From: Alphaproteobacteria bacterium
Lineage (GTDB): Bacteria > Pseudomonadota > Alphaproteobacteria > Rhizobiales > Rhizobiaceae
NCBI GenBank assembly: GCA_024742485.1
Contig: JANSYK010000001.1
Coordinates: forward strand, 868,001 to 932,000
DNA length: 64,000 nucleotides
Direction of reading: 5' to 3'
Positions 17,183-25,939 of this stretch are shown in pieces. Below the pieces are notes generated by a model, which made no database searches, was not told the origin of the DNA, and saw nothing but the letters and a program-made list of their open reading frames with translations. Each line of letters starts with the position of its first letter. Position 1 is the stretch's first letter. A program made the translations under genes and the position numbers.

Positions 17183-18607
17183 ATGTCCACTCGCCAAGGT
17201 GCCATTGAAGGCGCACAAACCTATTTTGACGACGGTGTGTTTCTCAGGGACCTGGACAGGCTGGTGTCCATCGAAACGGAAAGCCAGAATCCGGACCAAC
17301 GGGCTGAACTCTATCGCTATCTGAACAAAGCCATGCGACCGCTCCTGTCCGATCTCGGTTTCAGCTGTGAGATTTTTAATAATCCGGATGCTTCCGGAGG
17401 GCCCTTTCTGGTTGGATCTCGCATCGAGAATCCGGATTATCCGACAATCCTGACCTACGGTCATGGTGACGTCATCCGTGCCCAGACCGACCAGTGGCGC
17501 GAAGGCCTGCATCCGTTCCGGGTGACGGTCGAGGGAGATCGAATTTATGGACGCGGAACGGCCGACAACAAGTCGCAGCACCTGATCAATCTGATGGCCA
17601 TGTCAGCCGTTCTGAAGGAACGCGGATCACTCGGATACAATGTCAAGATCGTCGTTGAAACCTCCGAGGAAACCGGTTCCGCCGGGCTGGGTGAGTTTTT
17701 TCGGACCCACCGGGATCTCTTGCATGCGGATGTTCTGATCGCTTCCGACGGTCCACGATTGCAACCCGACATTCCCACCGTCTTTATGGGCACGCGAGGT
17801 GGCTACAATTTCGACATGGATGTGTATCTTCGCGACGGGGCCAATCATTCAGGCAATTGGGGTGGTCTGCTGGCTGATCCCGCGGTGATTCTGGCCCATG
17901 CCATCGCCTCCATTACCGATGCGCGCGGCCAGATACAGGTTCCCGAATGGCGGCCAACCAGCCTCACGCCTGATATCCGAGAGACCCTTAACGGCCTGCC
18001 GGTCGGAGGTGGCGGTCCCGCCATCAGCGACAATTGGGGCGAAGAAGACCTTGATCCGGCTGAACGCGCCTTCGGCTGGAATTCCTTCGCGGTTCTGGCG
18101 ATGAAAAGCGGTGTGCCCGAGGCGCCCGTCAATGCCATCAGCGGCCATGCATCGGCCCGATGCCAGCTCCGCTATGTTGTCGGAACGAAGGAAGCCGACA
18201 TCCTGCCGGCTTTGCGGCGGCATCTGGACGCGAGCGGGTTTTCAGACGTGGCGCTGAAACCGGCCGAAGGAGAACCCTTTCGTGCAACACGGCTCAATCC
18301 TGATCATCCCTGGGTCACCTTCGTGGCTGCATCGCTGAAAAGAACCGGCGATCGCGACCCGCATATTCTGCCGAATCTGGCCGGTTCGCTGCCCAACGAC
18401 AAATTCACCGAAATCCTGGATTTGCCGACCATCTGGGTGCCCCATTCCTATGGCGGCTGCTCACAGCACGCGCCGAACGAACATATCCTCAAGCCTGTCA
18501 TCCGCGATGCGCTGGGTCTGATGACCGGCTTGTTCTGGGACATTGGAGACCCCGATACGCCGACCCCCGAAGCTGACAACCAGCAACGAAAGGAAGTGAA
18601 CCCGTGA
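17183..18607 (+). CDS. M20-family metallopeptidase
   Basis: Zinc-dependent exopeptidase/amidohydrolase, 474 residues, of the dipeptidase/carnosinase-like subgroup. The first metal motif is TYGHGDVI (His94, Asp96). GRGTADNKSQHL supplies the bridging Asp128, and VVETSEETGSAGL the catalytic/ligand Glu pair 162-163. The late His is in WVPHSYGGCSQHAPNEH. A central dimerisation domain is present. The ATG start has GAAAGG upstream. Its stop overlaps the GFA gene start (ATGA-style), so the two are co-translated. Confidence 0.9.
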   Translation: MSTRQGAIEGAQTYFDDGVFLRDLDRLVSIETESQNPDQRAELYRYLNKAMRPLLSDLGFSCEIFNNPDASGGPFLVGSRIENPDYPTILTYGHGDVIRAQTDQWREGLHPFRVTVEGDRIYGRGTADNKSQHLINLMAMSAVLKERGSLGYNVKIVVETSEETGSAGLGEFFRTHRDLLHADVLIASDGPRLQPDIPTVFMGTRGGYNFDMDVYLRDGANHSGNWGGLLADPAVILAHAIASITDARGQIQVPEWRPTSLTPDIRETLNGLPVGGGGPAISDNWGEEDLDPAERAFGWNSFAVLAMKSGVPEAPVNAISGHASARCQLRYVVGTKEADILPALRRHLDASGFSDVALKPAEGEPFRATRLNPDHPWVTFVAASLKRTGDRDPHILPNLAGSLPNDKFTEILDLPTIWVPHSYGGCSQHAPNEHILKPVIRDALGLMTGLFWDIGDPDTPTPEADNQQRKEVNP

Positions 18608-19095
18608 AACTGGAAGGATCCTGCCAATGCGGCGACGTCAGGTTCAGCGTTGAAAGTGACTACCCCTATCCGTTCAACCTTTGCTATTGCTCGATCTGCC
18701 GCAAATCGGCCGGCAGCGGCGGTTATGCCATTAATCTGAGTGCCCGCTTCGAAACTTTACAGATTGAGGGCGCGGACAACATCCGCACCTATAGTGCGAT
18801 CACCACTAACCCGGAAACAGGTTCCGCTGCCCGAAGCCAGGCAGAACGCAGTTTTTGCGGCACCTGTGGAAGCGCGCTCTGGGTATGGGATCCCCGGTGG
18901 CCCGAGCTCCTGCATCCGCTGGCTTCTGTTATTGACACCGAACTGCCAACGCCGCCGGAACGGACACATCTGATGCTCGGAAGCAAGGCTAGCTGGGTCG
19001 AACCGGACATCCGGCCGGGTGACAAGACATTCGAGAATTATCCGGATGAAAGTATCGCCGCATGGCACGAGAGGCTCGGCCTGAAAACGAAATAG
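18604..19095 (+). CDS. GFA family zinc-binding protein (CENP-V/GFA domain)
   Basis: Small zinc protein of 163 residues related to glutathione-dependent formaldehyde-activating enzyme. The cysteine ligands are at CQC (7, 9), CYCSIC (27, 29, 32) and FCGTCGS (85, 88), the complete seven-Cys set. Most family members have no proven reaction, so a role in formaldehyde detoxification should not be assumed. It overlaps the M20 peptidase stop by 4 nt. Confidence 0.88.
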   Translation: MKLEGSCQCGDVRFSVESDYPYPFNLCYCSICRKSAGSGGYAINLSARFETLQIEGADNIRTYSAITTNPETGSAARSQAERSFCGTCGSALWVWDPRWPELLHPLASVIDTELPTPPERTHLMLGSKASWVEPDIRPGDKTFENYPDESIAAWHERLGLKTK

Positions 19096-19171
19096 TCACC
19101 GCTCCAAACTCGAAAGTGGACCATGCGGGCTGGCCGCGTGTCGGGCACCCCAGGGTCAACCCAATTCTGAT

Positions 19172-19543
19172 TCAAACATGCTGATCGATCAGGATCGGAT
19201 TGCCATCCGGGTCCAGAACCATGCAACTGGCCGGCCCGGATGTGGTCTCATCGGCCTCGCTGAGAATTGCGATACCATCGGTCCGGAGGTTCCTTTGAAT
19301 CTCGCGGACATCCGTAAAGGTCTCGAGTGCTTGCCCGGATGCATCCCAGCCCGGGTTGAACGTCAGGGTGTTCTTTTCGAACATTCCCTGAAACAGGCCG
19401 ATAACGCAGGACGGATTCTTCATGATCAGCCAGCCCTGATCGGCATCGCCGCCGATCGCCTCAAATCCCAATTTCTCGTAAAATTCCCGCGAGGCGGATA
19501 AATCCTTGACCGCAAGGCTGACGGAAAAATTTCCCAGATCCAT
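19172..19543 (-). CDS. VOC/glyoxalase-fold protein
   Basis: Single vicinal-oxygen-chelate-type protein of 123 residues (SVSLAVKDLSASREFYEKLGFE ... MVLDPDGNPILID). This family includes glyoxalases, dioxygenases and resistance proteins. The metal ligands are not clear: the first strand has no His and the last motif has Asp-Gln rather than Glu. A non-enzymatic or non-metal role is possible. It stands 35 bp downstream of the deacetylase gene on the same strand. Confidence 0.85.
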   Translation of the reverse strand: MDLGNFSVSLAVKDLSASREFYEKLGFEAIGGDADQGWLIMKNPSCVIGLFQGMFEKNTLTFNPGWDASGQALETFTDVREIQRNLRTDGIAILSEADETTSGPASCMVLDPDGNPILIDQHV

Positions 19544-19578
19544 GTCTCAACTCCTGTTGTGCAGCTCCAGTGAGCCGG

Positions 19579-20496
19579 TCATGTGTTGTCTTTGCAATAT
19601 TGGGCTATCTCGGCATGGGTGGCGAACCAGACGCCCTTATGGGATTTGATATAGTCCAGCAATTCATCCACCAGCATCATCCGCGACCGGTGACCAATGA
19701 TCGGTGGATGGAGTGTCAGCAGGAACAAACCGTCTTCCGCATAGGCGCCATCGAACTCCCGCTTGAAGATATCCAGTACACCGGACAGCGGCGTATAGGG
19801 ACGCAAACCGGCAAAACGGTCCATGGCCAGATAAACCGCATCGTCTCGGATCCATTCGACCGGAAGTTCAACCATGCCCGTCGGCTCGCCGTTTTCGAGG
19901 AGTTCATAGGGTTCGTCATCGGCCATCATCGAGGAATCGTAGAGCAGGCCCATTTCCCGGCTGATCGACAATGTGTGTGGGCTGAAGTCCCACGAGGGAG
20001 TGCGGATGCCGACCGGACGAACGCCGGTGATCTTTTCCAGCGTGTCGGCCGAACGCATCTGCAGGTCGCGCTCAACCTCATAACCAAGCCGGCTGTTGAG
20101 TTCATGGATCCAGCCATGGATTCCGACTTCATGGCCCTCCGCCACGACCCGGCGCTGTTCGTCCGGATGAAGTTCCGCGACAACCGCCGGCACGAAGAAC
20201 GTCGCCGGGACATCATGCCGTTGGAGCATTTTCAGGATCCTTGGCATGCCCGCACGCGCCGCATATTCGCCCTGGGAGAGCCGACCCGGTGAATCGTCAC
20301 CCCACCGAAGCGTCAACGATTCATGATCGGAATCGAAAGACATCGCGACTGCGACCTTGGCGCCCGATTTCCATTTGTCTGGTTTCATCGACCGGCCGGC
20401 GCGCACCCGGTTGACAATCTCACGCCACTTTTCTTCGGGCCAGTCCCAGGGTCGTGCCTCGTCGCCCGCAAGACGAATATCGGATGTATCATTCAT
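19579..20496 (-). CDS. NodB-type polysaccharide deacetylase / PuuE-like amidohydrolase
   Basis: Metal-dependent deacylase of carbohydrate esterase 4 fold, 305 residues without signal peptide. Motif 1 is SFDSDHES (catalytic Asp and metal Asp), motif 2 HGWIHELN (metal His pair), motif 3 RTPSWDFSPHTL, and LLTLHPPIIGH lies near the C-terminus. Cytoplasmic members with this layout include PuuE allantoinases and peptide/imide deacylases. Its position facing a polyamine-type ABC operon fits amide rather than polysaccharide substrates (inference). Confidence 0.86.
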   Translation of the reverse strand: MNDTSDIRLAGDEARPWDWPEEKWREIVNRVRAGRSMKPDKWKSGAKVAVAMSFDSDHESLTLRWGDDSPGRLSQGEYAARAGMPRILKMLQRHDVPATFFVPAVVAELHPDEQRRVVAEGHEVGIHGWIHELNSRLGYEVERDLQMRSADTLEKITGVRPVGIRTPSWDFSPHTLSISREMGLLYDSSMMADDEPYELLENGEPTGMVELPVEWIRDDAVYLAMDRFAGLRPYTPLSGVLDIFKREFDGAYAEDGLFLLTLHPPIIGHRSRMMLVDELLDYIKSHKGVWFATHAEIAQYCKDNT

Positions 20497-20799
20497 CGTA
20501 ATTGCTCCTTCGCACGACTTGCAGCCATCAAACTGAGATCAGGCCGTCTGACGCGATTCCCCTGAAATGATAGGCCATCCACCACGCGTCTACCAAGCAT
20601 TGGAAGGTCAACCGCACCAAAGCACACAAACCTATCCATCTGATCCCCGCACCTATCCACCTCCAAGGTTGTCACCATCGGGCGAACGCACAATGCTGTT
20701 GGTGAGACCAGAATGACGACGTCTGCGGTGGGAGCTTGCGCAAGATGCGGAAGCGGGTTGTGACCCGGAGCGTATGCTTGTCCACCGGAAGGAAACGGT
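20497..20799. other. Divergent intergenic region, deacetylase/ABC operon
   Basis: 303 bp containing the two divergent promoters. The notable content is a direct repeat at 20631-20658. No gene is seen; the opposite-strand frame that covers it is a shadow extension. Confidence 0.4.
20631..20658. promoter_or_regulatory. Tandem CCTATCCA repeats, candidate LAL-regulator site
   Basis: CCTATCCA occurs twice with a 21-bp period (starts 20631 and 20652; GGATAGG on the other strand), about 140 bp before the ABC operon. The same motif pair with the same period occurs at 29552-29580 before the hydantoinase gene. MalT-type LuxR regulators bind tandem GGA-rich boxes. The one encoded between these two places (25940-28597) is the natural candidate. 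Confidence 0.45.
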
Positions 20800-21699
20800 T
20801 TGAGCAACGATCACCTCCTCGCTTCGCCTTTGCATAAATTGGGCAAGACTGGTCGCGCCTGGCTTCTGGCGACACCTGGCATCGTTTATTTTTTGATCTT
20901 CTTTGCGGTCCCGTTGGCCGGGCTGTTCCTGATCTCCTTCGACAAGCCGACTGCCGGCGTGGTCGAGGTGCAATGGATGTTTCGCCTCGACAATTTTGTC
21001 CGCTTCTTTACCCGGTCCCTCTATTACGAAGCCGCCATTCGATCCGCCGGTCTAGCGGCTTTGGTCTCGGCGATTACGCTGTTTCTGGGCTATCCGCTGG
21101 CCTATGTGATTGCCAAAACGCTCAATCCGGGACGAAACACGCTATTGATGATCCTCGTCCTGTGCGCCATGCAACTGGACATGGTGATCCGCCTGTTCGG
21201 ATTGATGGTGCTGATGGGTGACAATGGCCTGATCAACGAATTCCTGCGTTGGACGGGCTTCATCGGCGAAACGCCGCTGCCCCTGATGTACAATTTCTTC
21301 GGCGTCGTGGTCGGGCTGGTACAGTTTTCCCTGCCCTTCATGGTGTTGTCGCTGGTCGGTGTCATCCAGGGCATCAACCCGTCGCTTGAGGAAGCCGCCC
21401 GCAGTCTGGGCGCGCGCCGTTGGCAGACATTCTGGAAAATTACCATTCCAATGAGCATGCCCGGCATTCTGGCCGGTATGCTGCTGGTTTTCGCGATCTC
21501 GTTTTCTTCCTATGTGGTGCCGACCCTGATGGGCGGATGGAAGGTCGTCGTCCTGCCGATCCACATTTATCAGCAGATTGCCGAACTCGGTAAGTGGCAG
21601 TTCGGCGCGACGGTCGCGGTCGTCATGTTTGCCATCAGCCTCCTGTCGATGCTTGTCTATCAACGTGCGGCGGCCAAGGCATCGGGAGGGCGCGCCTGA
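20800..21699 (+). CDS. Polyamine-type ABC transporter permease (PotB-like)
   Basis: First membrane subunit of a spermidine/putrescine-family importer, 299 residues, six transmembrane segments. The EAA loop reads SLEEAARSLGARRWQTFWKITIPMSMPGI. The start is TTG at 20800, supported by GGAAGGAAA seven nucleotides before it; no ATG is near. Its stop overlaps the next start (TGATG). The substrate is not determined: this family also carries opines, amino acid derivatives and phosphonates. Confidence 0.92.
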   Translation: MSNDHLLASPLHKLGKTGRAWLLATPGIVYFLIFFAVPLAGLFLISFDKPTAGVVEVQWMFRLDNFVRFFTRSLYYEAAIRSAGLAALVSAITLFLGYPLAYVIAKTLNPGRNTLLMILVLCAMQLDMVIRLFGLMVLMGDNGLINEFLRWTGFIGETPLPLMYNFFGVVVGLVQFSLPFMVLSLVGVIQGINPSLEEAARSLGARRWQTFWKITIPMSMPGILAGMLLVFAISFSSYVVPTLMGGWKVVVLPIHIYQQIAELGKWQFGATVAVVMFAISLLSMLVYQRAAAKASGGRA

Positions 21700-22541
21700 T
21701 GGCGACAAACCCGACTCCCGCCCGCAGGAAACGACGTGAAGCCGCCGTCCCGCTCGTCATTCGCTCATTGGCCGGTCTGACACTGCTGATCCTGCTTGCG
21801 CCCATGGTCATTGTCATCCTGGCGGGATTGAATTCGGGTGATCATCTGAGCTTTCCACCGGAGGGTCTCTCCTTTCGCTGGATTATCGCCTTTCTCAATT
21901 CCGATATTTTTCTGCCGGCCTATGGGTTCAGCCTGGTTGTCGCGCTCATCACCATGGTGTTCTCAACCATTTTGGGAACCACCATCAGCATCTTTCTGGT
22001 CCGAACCCGCTTTGTCGGCCGCGAATTCATGCGCGCCTTTTTCATGTCGCCGCTGATGCTGCCCGGGATTGTACTGGGATTGGCGCTCTATCTCTTCTAC
22101 ATCTCGTCTGGGATCGGACTGATCCGGACCATCCCCGGGCTCATCGTTGGCCATATCCTTGTCACCTGCCCCTATGTGATCGGAACCGTCAGCGCGGCAC
22201 TGGTCGGCTTTGATACCTCTCTCGAGGAGGCCGCCCGCAGCCTCGGTGCCGGGCGCCTGCAAACGTTTCGCAAAATCACACTCCCGGTGATTGCGCCTGG
22301 CATCGTTGCCGGCTCGGTGTTCTCGTTCATCGTGTCTTTTGGCCAGTTCGATGTGTCGTTGTTTCTGACGCCACCCAATTCAACGCCGCTGCCGATGGCC
22401 CTGTATATTTCGCTGCGATACACATTTGAGCCGACAGCGGCCGCTGCCGGAATTTTCGCAATCTTTCTTGTCGTCGTTTCGATGCTGATCACCGCCAAGC
22501 TCACCAATCTCAAGCGCCTGGCAAATGTCAATTTCTCGTAA
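21699..22541 (+). CDS. Polyamine-type ABC transporter permease (PotC-like)
   Basis: Second membrane subunit, 280 residues. ATG 21699 is chosen because it overlaps the stop of the first permease (TGATG); the upstream frame only shadows that gene. Six hydrophobic segments. The EAA loop SLEEAARSLGAGRLQTFRKITLPVIAPGI is very similar to that of its partner, and GQFDVSLFLTPPNSTPLPMALY is typical of PotC. Confidence 0.92.
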   Translation: MATNPTPARRKRREAAVPLVIRSLAGLTLLILLAPMVIVILAGLNSGDHLSFPPEGLSFRWIIAFLNSDIFLPAYGFSLVVALITMVFSTILGTTISIFLVRTRFVGREFMRAFFMSPLMLPGIVLGLALYLFYISSGIGLIRTIPGLIVGHILVTCPYVIGTVSAALVGFDTSLEEAARSLGAGRLQTFRKITLPVIAPGIVAGSVFSFIVSFGQFDVSLFLTPPNSTPLPMALYISLRYTFEPTAAAAGIFAIFLVVVSMLITAKLTNLKRLANVNFS

Positions 22542-22574
22542 GAACCATCAGACCTGACACAAAGGAGACGCAAA

Positions 22575-23696
22575 ATGTCGAATGTCAAAACCAACAAACA
22601 GGGGCTCAGCCGCCGCAACCTGCTCAAGGGTGCGGCCGGTACCGGTGCGCTGGCGGGAACAGCGACACTCTTCAATATCAATCATGTCTGGTCACAGGAC
22701 GTGACGTGGGACGGCCAGCCCTTCGATGCCGGCGGCGCAACCCTCCGGATCAACGAATGGGGCGGATTCTGGCAGGAGTTCATGCAGGCCAATGTGCTGG
22801 ATGAATTCGAGAAAACCTACAACTGCAAGGTCGCCTACGATTCTTCCTTCCCCTGGTTTCCGAAATATGTCGCCAGCGGTCCCAAGGACCCGGCCTTCAA
22901 TGTCGGCAACTGGAACCTCAATGAAATCATCAAGCTGAGCCGCATCGGCGACTTCTTCCTCGGAACCGATGAGATGAAGGAAAATATTCCCAACACCGCA
23001 GATTGCTGGGACTTCGCCTTTGGCAGCGGCCTCGGCGTAACCTGGGGTTTCGGACAATATGCCTATGCTTACCGGACCGACCTGCTGGACCCGGCACCGG
23101 TCGGTTTCAAGTCGTTCTGGGAAGACCGCCTTGCCGGCAAGAGGGCGACCTACATTACGTCGAATGGCCTGCAGCAGGTGTTCTTCATGACTTCCAGTGC
23201 CGAATTCGGCAGCGGGCAGACCGACATGGAAGCCGGTTTCGACGCCATGCGGCGCGCAATGCCGATGAAGATCAGCGACTTCACCGGAAACATGCAGACG
23301 CTGGTCGAGCGCGGCGAAGTGGAAATGGGTGTCCAGTGGGAAGGAGAAATCTTCCTGCAGATGGACAAGGGCATCAAGGTTGCGCCACTGACCTGGGACC
23401 GCAAACCGATCTTGACCCAGACCCACACCGTTTCGCGTTATTCGGAGCCGATGCAAAAGAAGCTGTCGCTGGCACTGGTCAATGCCAAGCTCGATCCGAA
23501 ATTCCAGAACCTGGCAGCCGAAACATTCTATGTGCGACCGTCCAACAAGGAAGCTGTTCTGCCCGCACGGCTCACGGACAAGGGTGTGACCAACACGGCC
23601 TCGGCGCTGGATGGGCTGTGGATTCCCGACTGGAACTGGTATCTCGACAATGAGGACGAGATCACCGAGACCGTCAACGAGATCTTTGCTGGATAA
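22575..23696 (+). CDS. Polyamine-type ABC substrate-binding protein with twin-arginine signal
   Basis: Periplasmic binding protein of the PotD/PotF fold, 373 residues, exported as a folded protein: SRRNLLKGAAGTGALAGTATLF is a twin-arginine signal. The mature part has INEWGGFWQEFMQANVLDEFEKTYNCKVAYDSSFPWF and GLGVTWGFGQYAYAYRTDLL. A GGAGACG ribosome site precedes ATG 22575. A stem-loop follows the stop. Expected to define substrate specificity, which I cannot read from sequence. Confidence 0.9.
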   Translation: MSNVKTNKQGLSRRNLLKGAAGTGALAGTATLFNINHVWSQDVTWDGQPFDAGGATLRINEWGGFWQEFMQANVLDEFEKTYNCKVAYDSSFPWFPKYVASGPKDPAFNVGNWNLNEIIKLSRIGDFFLGTDEMKENIPNTADCWDFAFGSGLGVTWGFGQYAYAYRTDLLDPAPVGFKSFWEDRLAGKRATYITSNGLQQVFFMTSSAEFGSGQTDMEAGFDAMRRAMPMKISDFTGNMQTLVERGEVEMGVQWEGEIFLQMDKGIKVAPLTWDRKPILTQTHTVSRYSEPMQKKLSLALVNAKLDPKFQNLAAETFYVRPSNKEAVLPARLTDKGVTNTASALDGLWIPDWNWYLDNEDEITETVNEIFAG

Positions 23697-23708
23697 AACA
23701 GCAAATCC

Positions 23709-23735
23709 GGCTCCGGCGGCTTGATCGCCGGCGCC
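23709..23735 (+). promoter_or_regulatory. Intercistronic stem-loop after the binding-protein gene
   Basis: CCGGCG and CGCCGG pair over a 7-nt loop, extended by an outer GGC/GCC after one mismatch. It has no T-run and lies between binding protein and ATPase genes, the same position as the hairpin at 7225. Confidence 0.45.
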
Positions 23736-23760
23736 TTCGACTTCCTGGGACTGATAGTGA

Positions 23761-24831
23761 ATGGCAAATGTGAAGCTCTCGGAGCTCAGCAAATATTACG
23801 GCAAGAACCTGGCGGTCGATAACATCTCCGTCGAAATTATGGAGGGAGAGTTCTTCTCCCTGCTCGGACCGTCGGGATGTGGAAAATCCACAACCTTGCG
23901 AATGATCGCCGGCTTCGAGGAAACCGAAATCGGTTCGATCGAAATCGATGGCGTCGATGTTTCCGGCCTCCTTCCGGAACAGCGTGAGATCGGCTTCGTC
24001 TTTCAGAACTACGCGATTTTCCCGCACATGAATGTTTATGACAATATCGCGTTCGGGTTGCGCCTGCGTAAGCTGTCGGCCAACGAGATCGACAGCCGCG
24101 TGCGCGCTGCCCTCGAACAGGTCGGCATGACCGGTTTTGAGAACCGCTACCAAAAGGAGATGTCCGGCGGACAGCAACAACGCGTCGCTCTTGCCCGGGT
24201 CCTGGTCACCGAACCGCGCATCCTGCTGCTGGATGAACCACTGTCAGCACTCGACAAGAATCTGCGCGAAGAAATGAAATTCTGGATCAAGGACCTCCAG
24301 AGCTCACTCGGCATAACCACGATCTATGTAACCCATGACCAGGGCGAAGCCCTGACCATGAGCGACCGGATCGCTGTGATGAACGAAGGACGCATCGCCC
24401 AGATTGGAACACCCGAGGAGATCTACGAACATCCGACGGATCGGTTCGTCACCGAATTTATCGGCGAGTCCAACATCTTGCGGGCAAAGGTCGCAGCGGT
24501 ATCTGACACCGGATGCGAGCTGGACATCGATGGCCAGACCGTATCGGCACCGGTGCGCGACGGAATTTTGGTTAGCGCAGATACCATTCTGGCCCTGCGG
24601 CCCGAACGGGTATTGGTCGGCGAGAAAGCTGACAAGGAGGGTTGGAACAGCTTCGAATTACCGATCAAGAAAGTGACCTATCAGGGCCCCTTTGTTCGCT
24701 TTCTCTTTGCCCTTGGCACGCAGGAACTCATTGCAGAAGTCGCCAACCGTCAGGATATGGAAAAACCGGACCCGGGCACCAAGGCCTGGGTGTCCTGGCA
24801 ATCAGACAGCGGTCGGATCATCGCCGAATAG
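23761..24831 (+). CDS. Polyamine-type ABC transporter ATP-binding protein (PotA-like)
   Basis: ATPase of the importer, 356 residues. Walker A is GPSGCGKSTT, the Q-loop VFQNYAIFPHMNVYDNIAFGL, the signature MSGGQQQRVALARVL, and Walker B ILLLDEPLSALD. The H-loop is YVTHDQGEALTMSDRIAVMNEGRIAQIGTPEEIYEHP. The last 110 residues form a TOBE-type regulatory domain (ALRPERVLVGE). Fourth gene of the permease-permease-binding protein-ATPase operon. Confidence 0.94.
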   Translation: MANVKLSELSKYYGKNLAVDNISVEIMEGEFFSLLGPSGCGKSTTLRMIAGFEETEIGSIEIDGVDVSGLLPEQREIGFVFQNYAIFPHMNVYDNIAFGLRLRKLSANEIDSRVRAALEQVGMTGFENRYQKEMSGGQQQRVALARVLVTEPRILLLDEPLSALDKNLREEMKFWIKDLQSSLGITTIYVTHDQGEALTMSDRIAVMNEGRIAQIGTPEEIYEHPTDRFVTEFIGESNILRAKVAAVSDTGCELDIDGQTVSAPVRDGILVSADTILALRPERVLVGEKADKEGWNSFELPIKKVTYQGPFVRFLFALGTQELIAEVANRQDMEKPDPGTKAWVSWQSDSGRIIAE

Positions 24832-24860
24832 ATGCGCACTCGACACGGGACCAACGCCAA

Positions 24861-25832
24861 ATGCTGACAACGCTGCGGGCAAATCTCGCACTGGCACGCA
24901 ACGCGTATTACGACTATCGCCGTTACGCAAAAGCCAGTTTTGCCGTCAGGTCCGCCGGTCGTGAAAACCGTCGCGCGATTATCCGGATTCTGACTCACTA
25001 TATTGAAGGCGGAATGAGTTTTCCGGATGTGCGTCTCGGGTATGGCCAGGAAAAAATCCAGTCGATCATCGCCAAACTGCGCAGCTACGTGGCCGATTAC
25101 GAGGTTGATGAGACAGTTCTCTGGTCTCTCGCAACGCTGCAGAATTATCTTGATTATCATCGCTCTGCGGGCAACGTGCCACCTGGGTTGGAAGAAGAGG
25201 TGTCGCAACTGCGCACGTCTTTTGGCCTGAGTGAAGCCACGGAGGGCGGCGGATCGGAAATCGTCAGGGCCGAAGAGATCCAGCGAGCCGTTGATTTCGA
25301 CTTTGCATCCTTCCTGCAAAATCGCCACAGCGTGAGACAGTACCGGCCGGGTCCGGTTGATGATGAGACGATCCGCCGGGTGGTGGCCAATGCCCAGCAA
25401 TCGCCGAATGTATGCAATCGTCAGACCTGCAAGGTCTATGCGCTGAACAGGCGCGACGACGTTCAGGCCATTCTCGAATACCAGGCCGGAAATGCCGGGT
25501 TTCGGCAGGAAATCGAGACGGTCTTTGTCATCACAGCCAATATGGAACATCTCAACCTTATCGGCGAACGGTACCAAGGCTGGATTGATGGCGGCATTTT
25601 TGCCATGACGCTGGCCCTTTCGCTGCATGCCGAGGGACTTGGGGCCTGTTTTCTCAATTGGAGCGTCGAACTGGAACAGGACCGCGCCCTGCGCGATCGC
25701 CTGAAAATCCCCGATGGTGAGCTGGTCATCACCATGATGTCGGCCGGTCATTTGAAGGATGAATTCCGTGTCCCCGTCTCGCAACGCAAGCCGCTGGATG
25801 ATGTTCTGGTGCTCAATCCACCCCTCGACTGA
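24861..25832 (+). CDS. Nitroreductase-family protein with N-terminal helical extension
   Basis: FMN-dependent oxidoreductase of 323 residues from ATG 24861, 29 bp after the PotA-like gene. The nitroreductase core starts near residue 140 (FLQNRHSVRQYRPGPVDDETIRRVVANAQQSPNVCNRQTCKVYAL) and includes WIDGGIFAMTLALSLHAEGLGACFLNWS. The first 135 residues are helical, with an FPDVRLGYGQEKIQSII segment, and I do not assign them to a family. Such extended proteins are often named LPS-biosynthesis nitroreductases. Context suggests a reductive step on the compound imported by the upstream ABC system (inference). Confidence 0.85.
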   Translation: MLTTLRANLALARNAYYDYRRYAKASFAVRSAGRENRRAIIRILTHYIEGGMSFPDVRLGYGQEKIQSIIAKLRSYVADYEVDETVLWSLATLQNYLDYHRSAGNVPPGLEEEVSQLRTSFGLSEATEGGGSEIVRAEEIQRAVDFDFASFLQNRHSVRQYRPGPVDDETIRRVVANAQQSPNVCNRQTCKVYALNRRDDVQAILEYQAGNAGFRQEIETVFVITANMEHLNLIGERYQGWIDGGIFAMTLALSLHAEGLGACFLNWSVELEQDRALRDRLKIPDGELVITMMSAGHLKDEFRVPVSQRKPLDDVLVLNPPLD

Positions 25833-25939
25833 CGGCCAATGGTCACGGCGCCGAGGTCCGCGGCGCGGTTGACACCACGTCCCGTGGTCCGTTGAATGAA
25901 GCGTTGGAGTGAGCCCCAAGGCCGCGCAATGAAGCGAAC

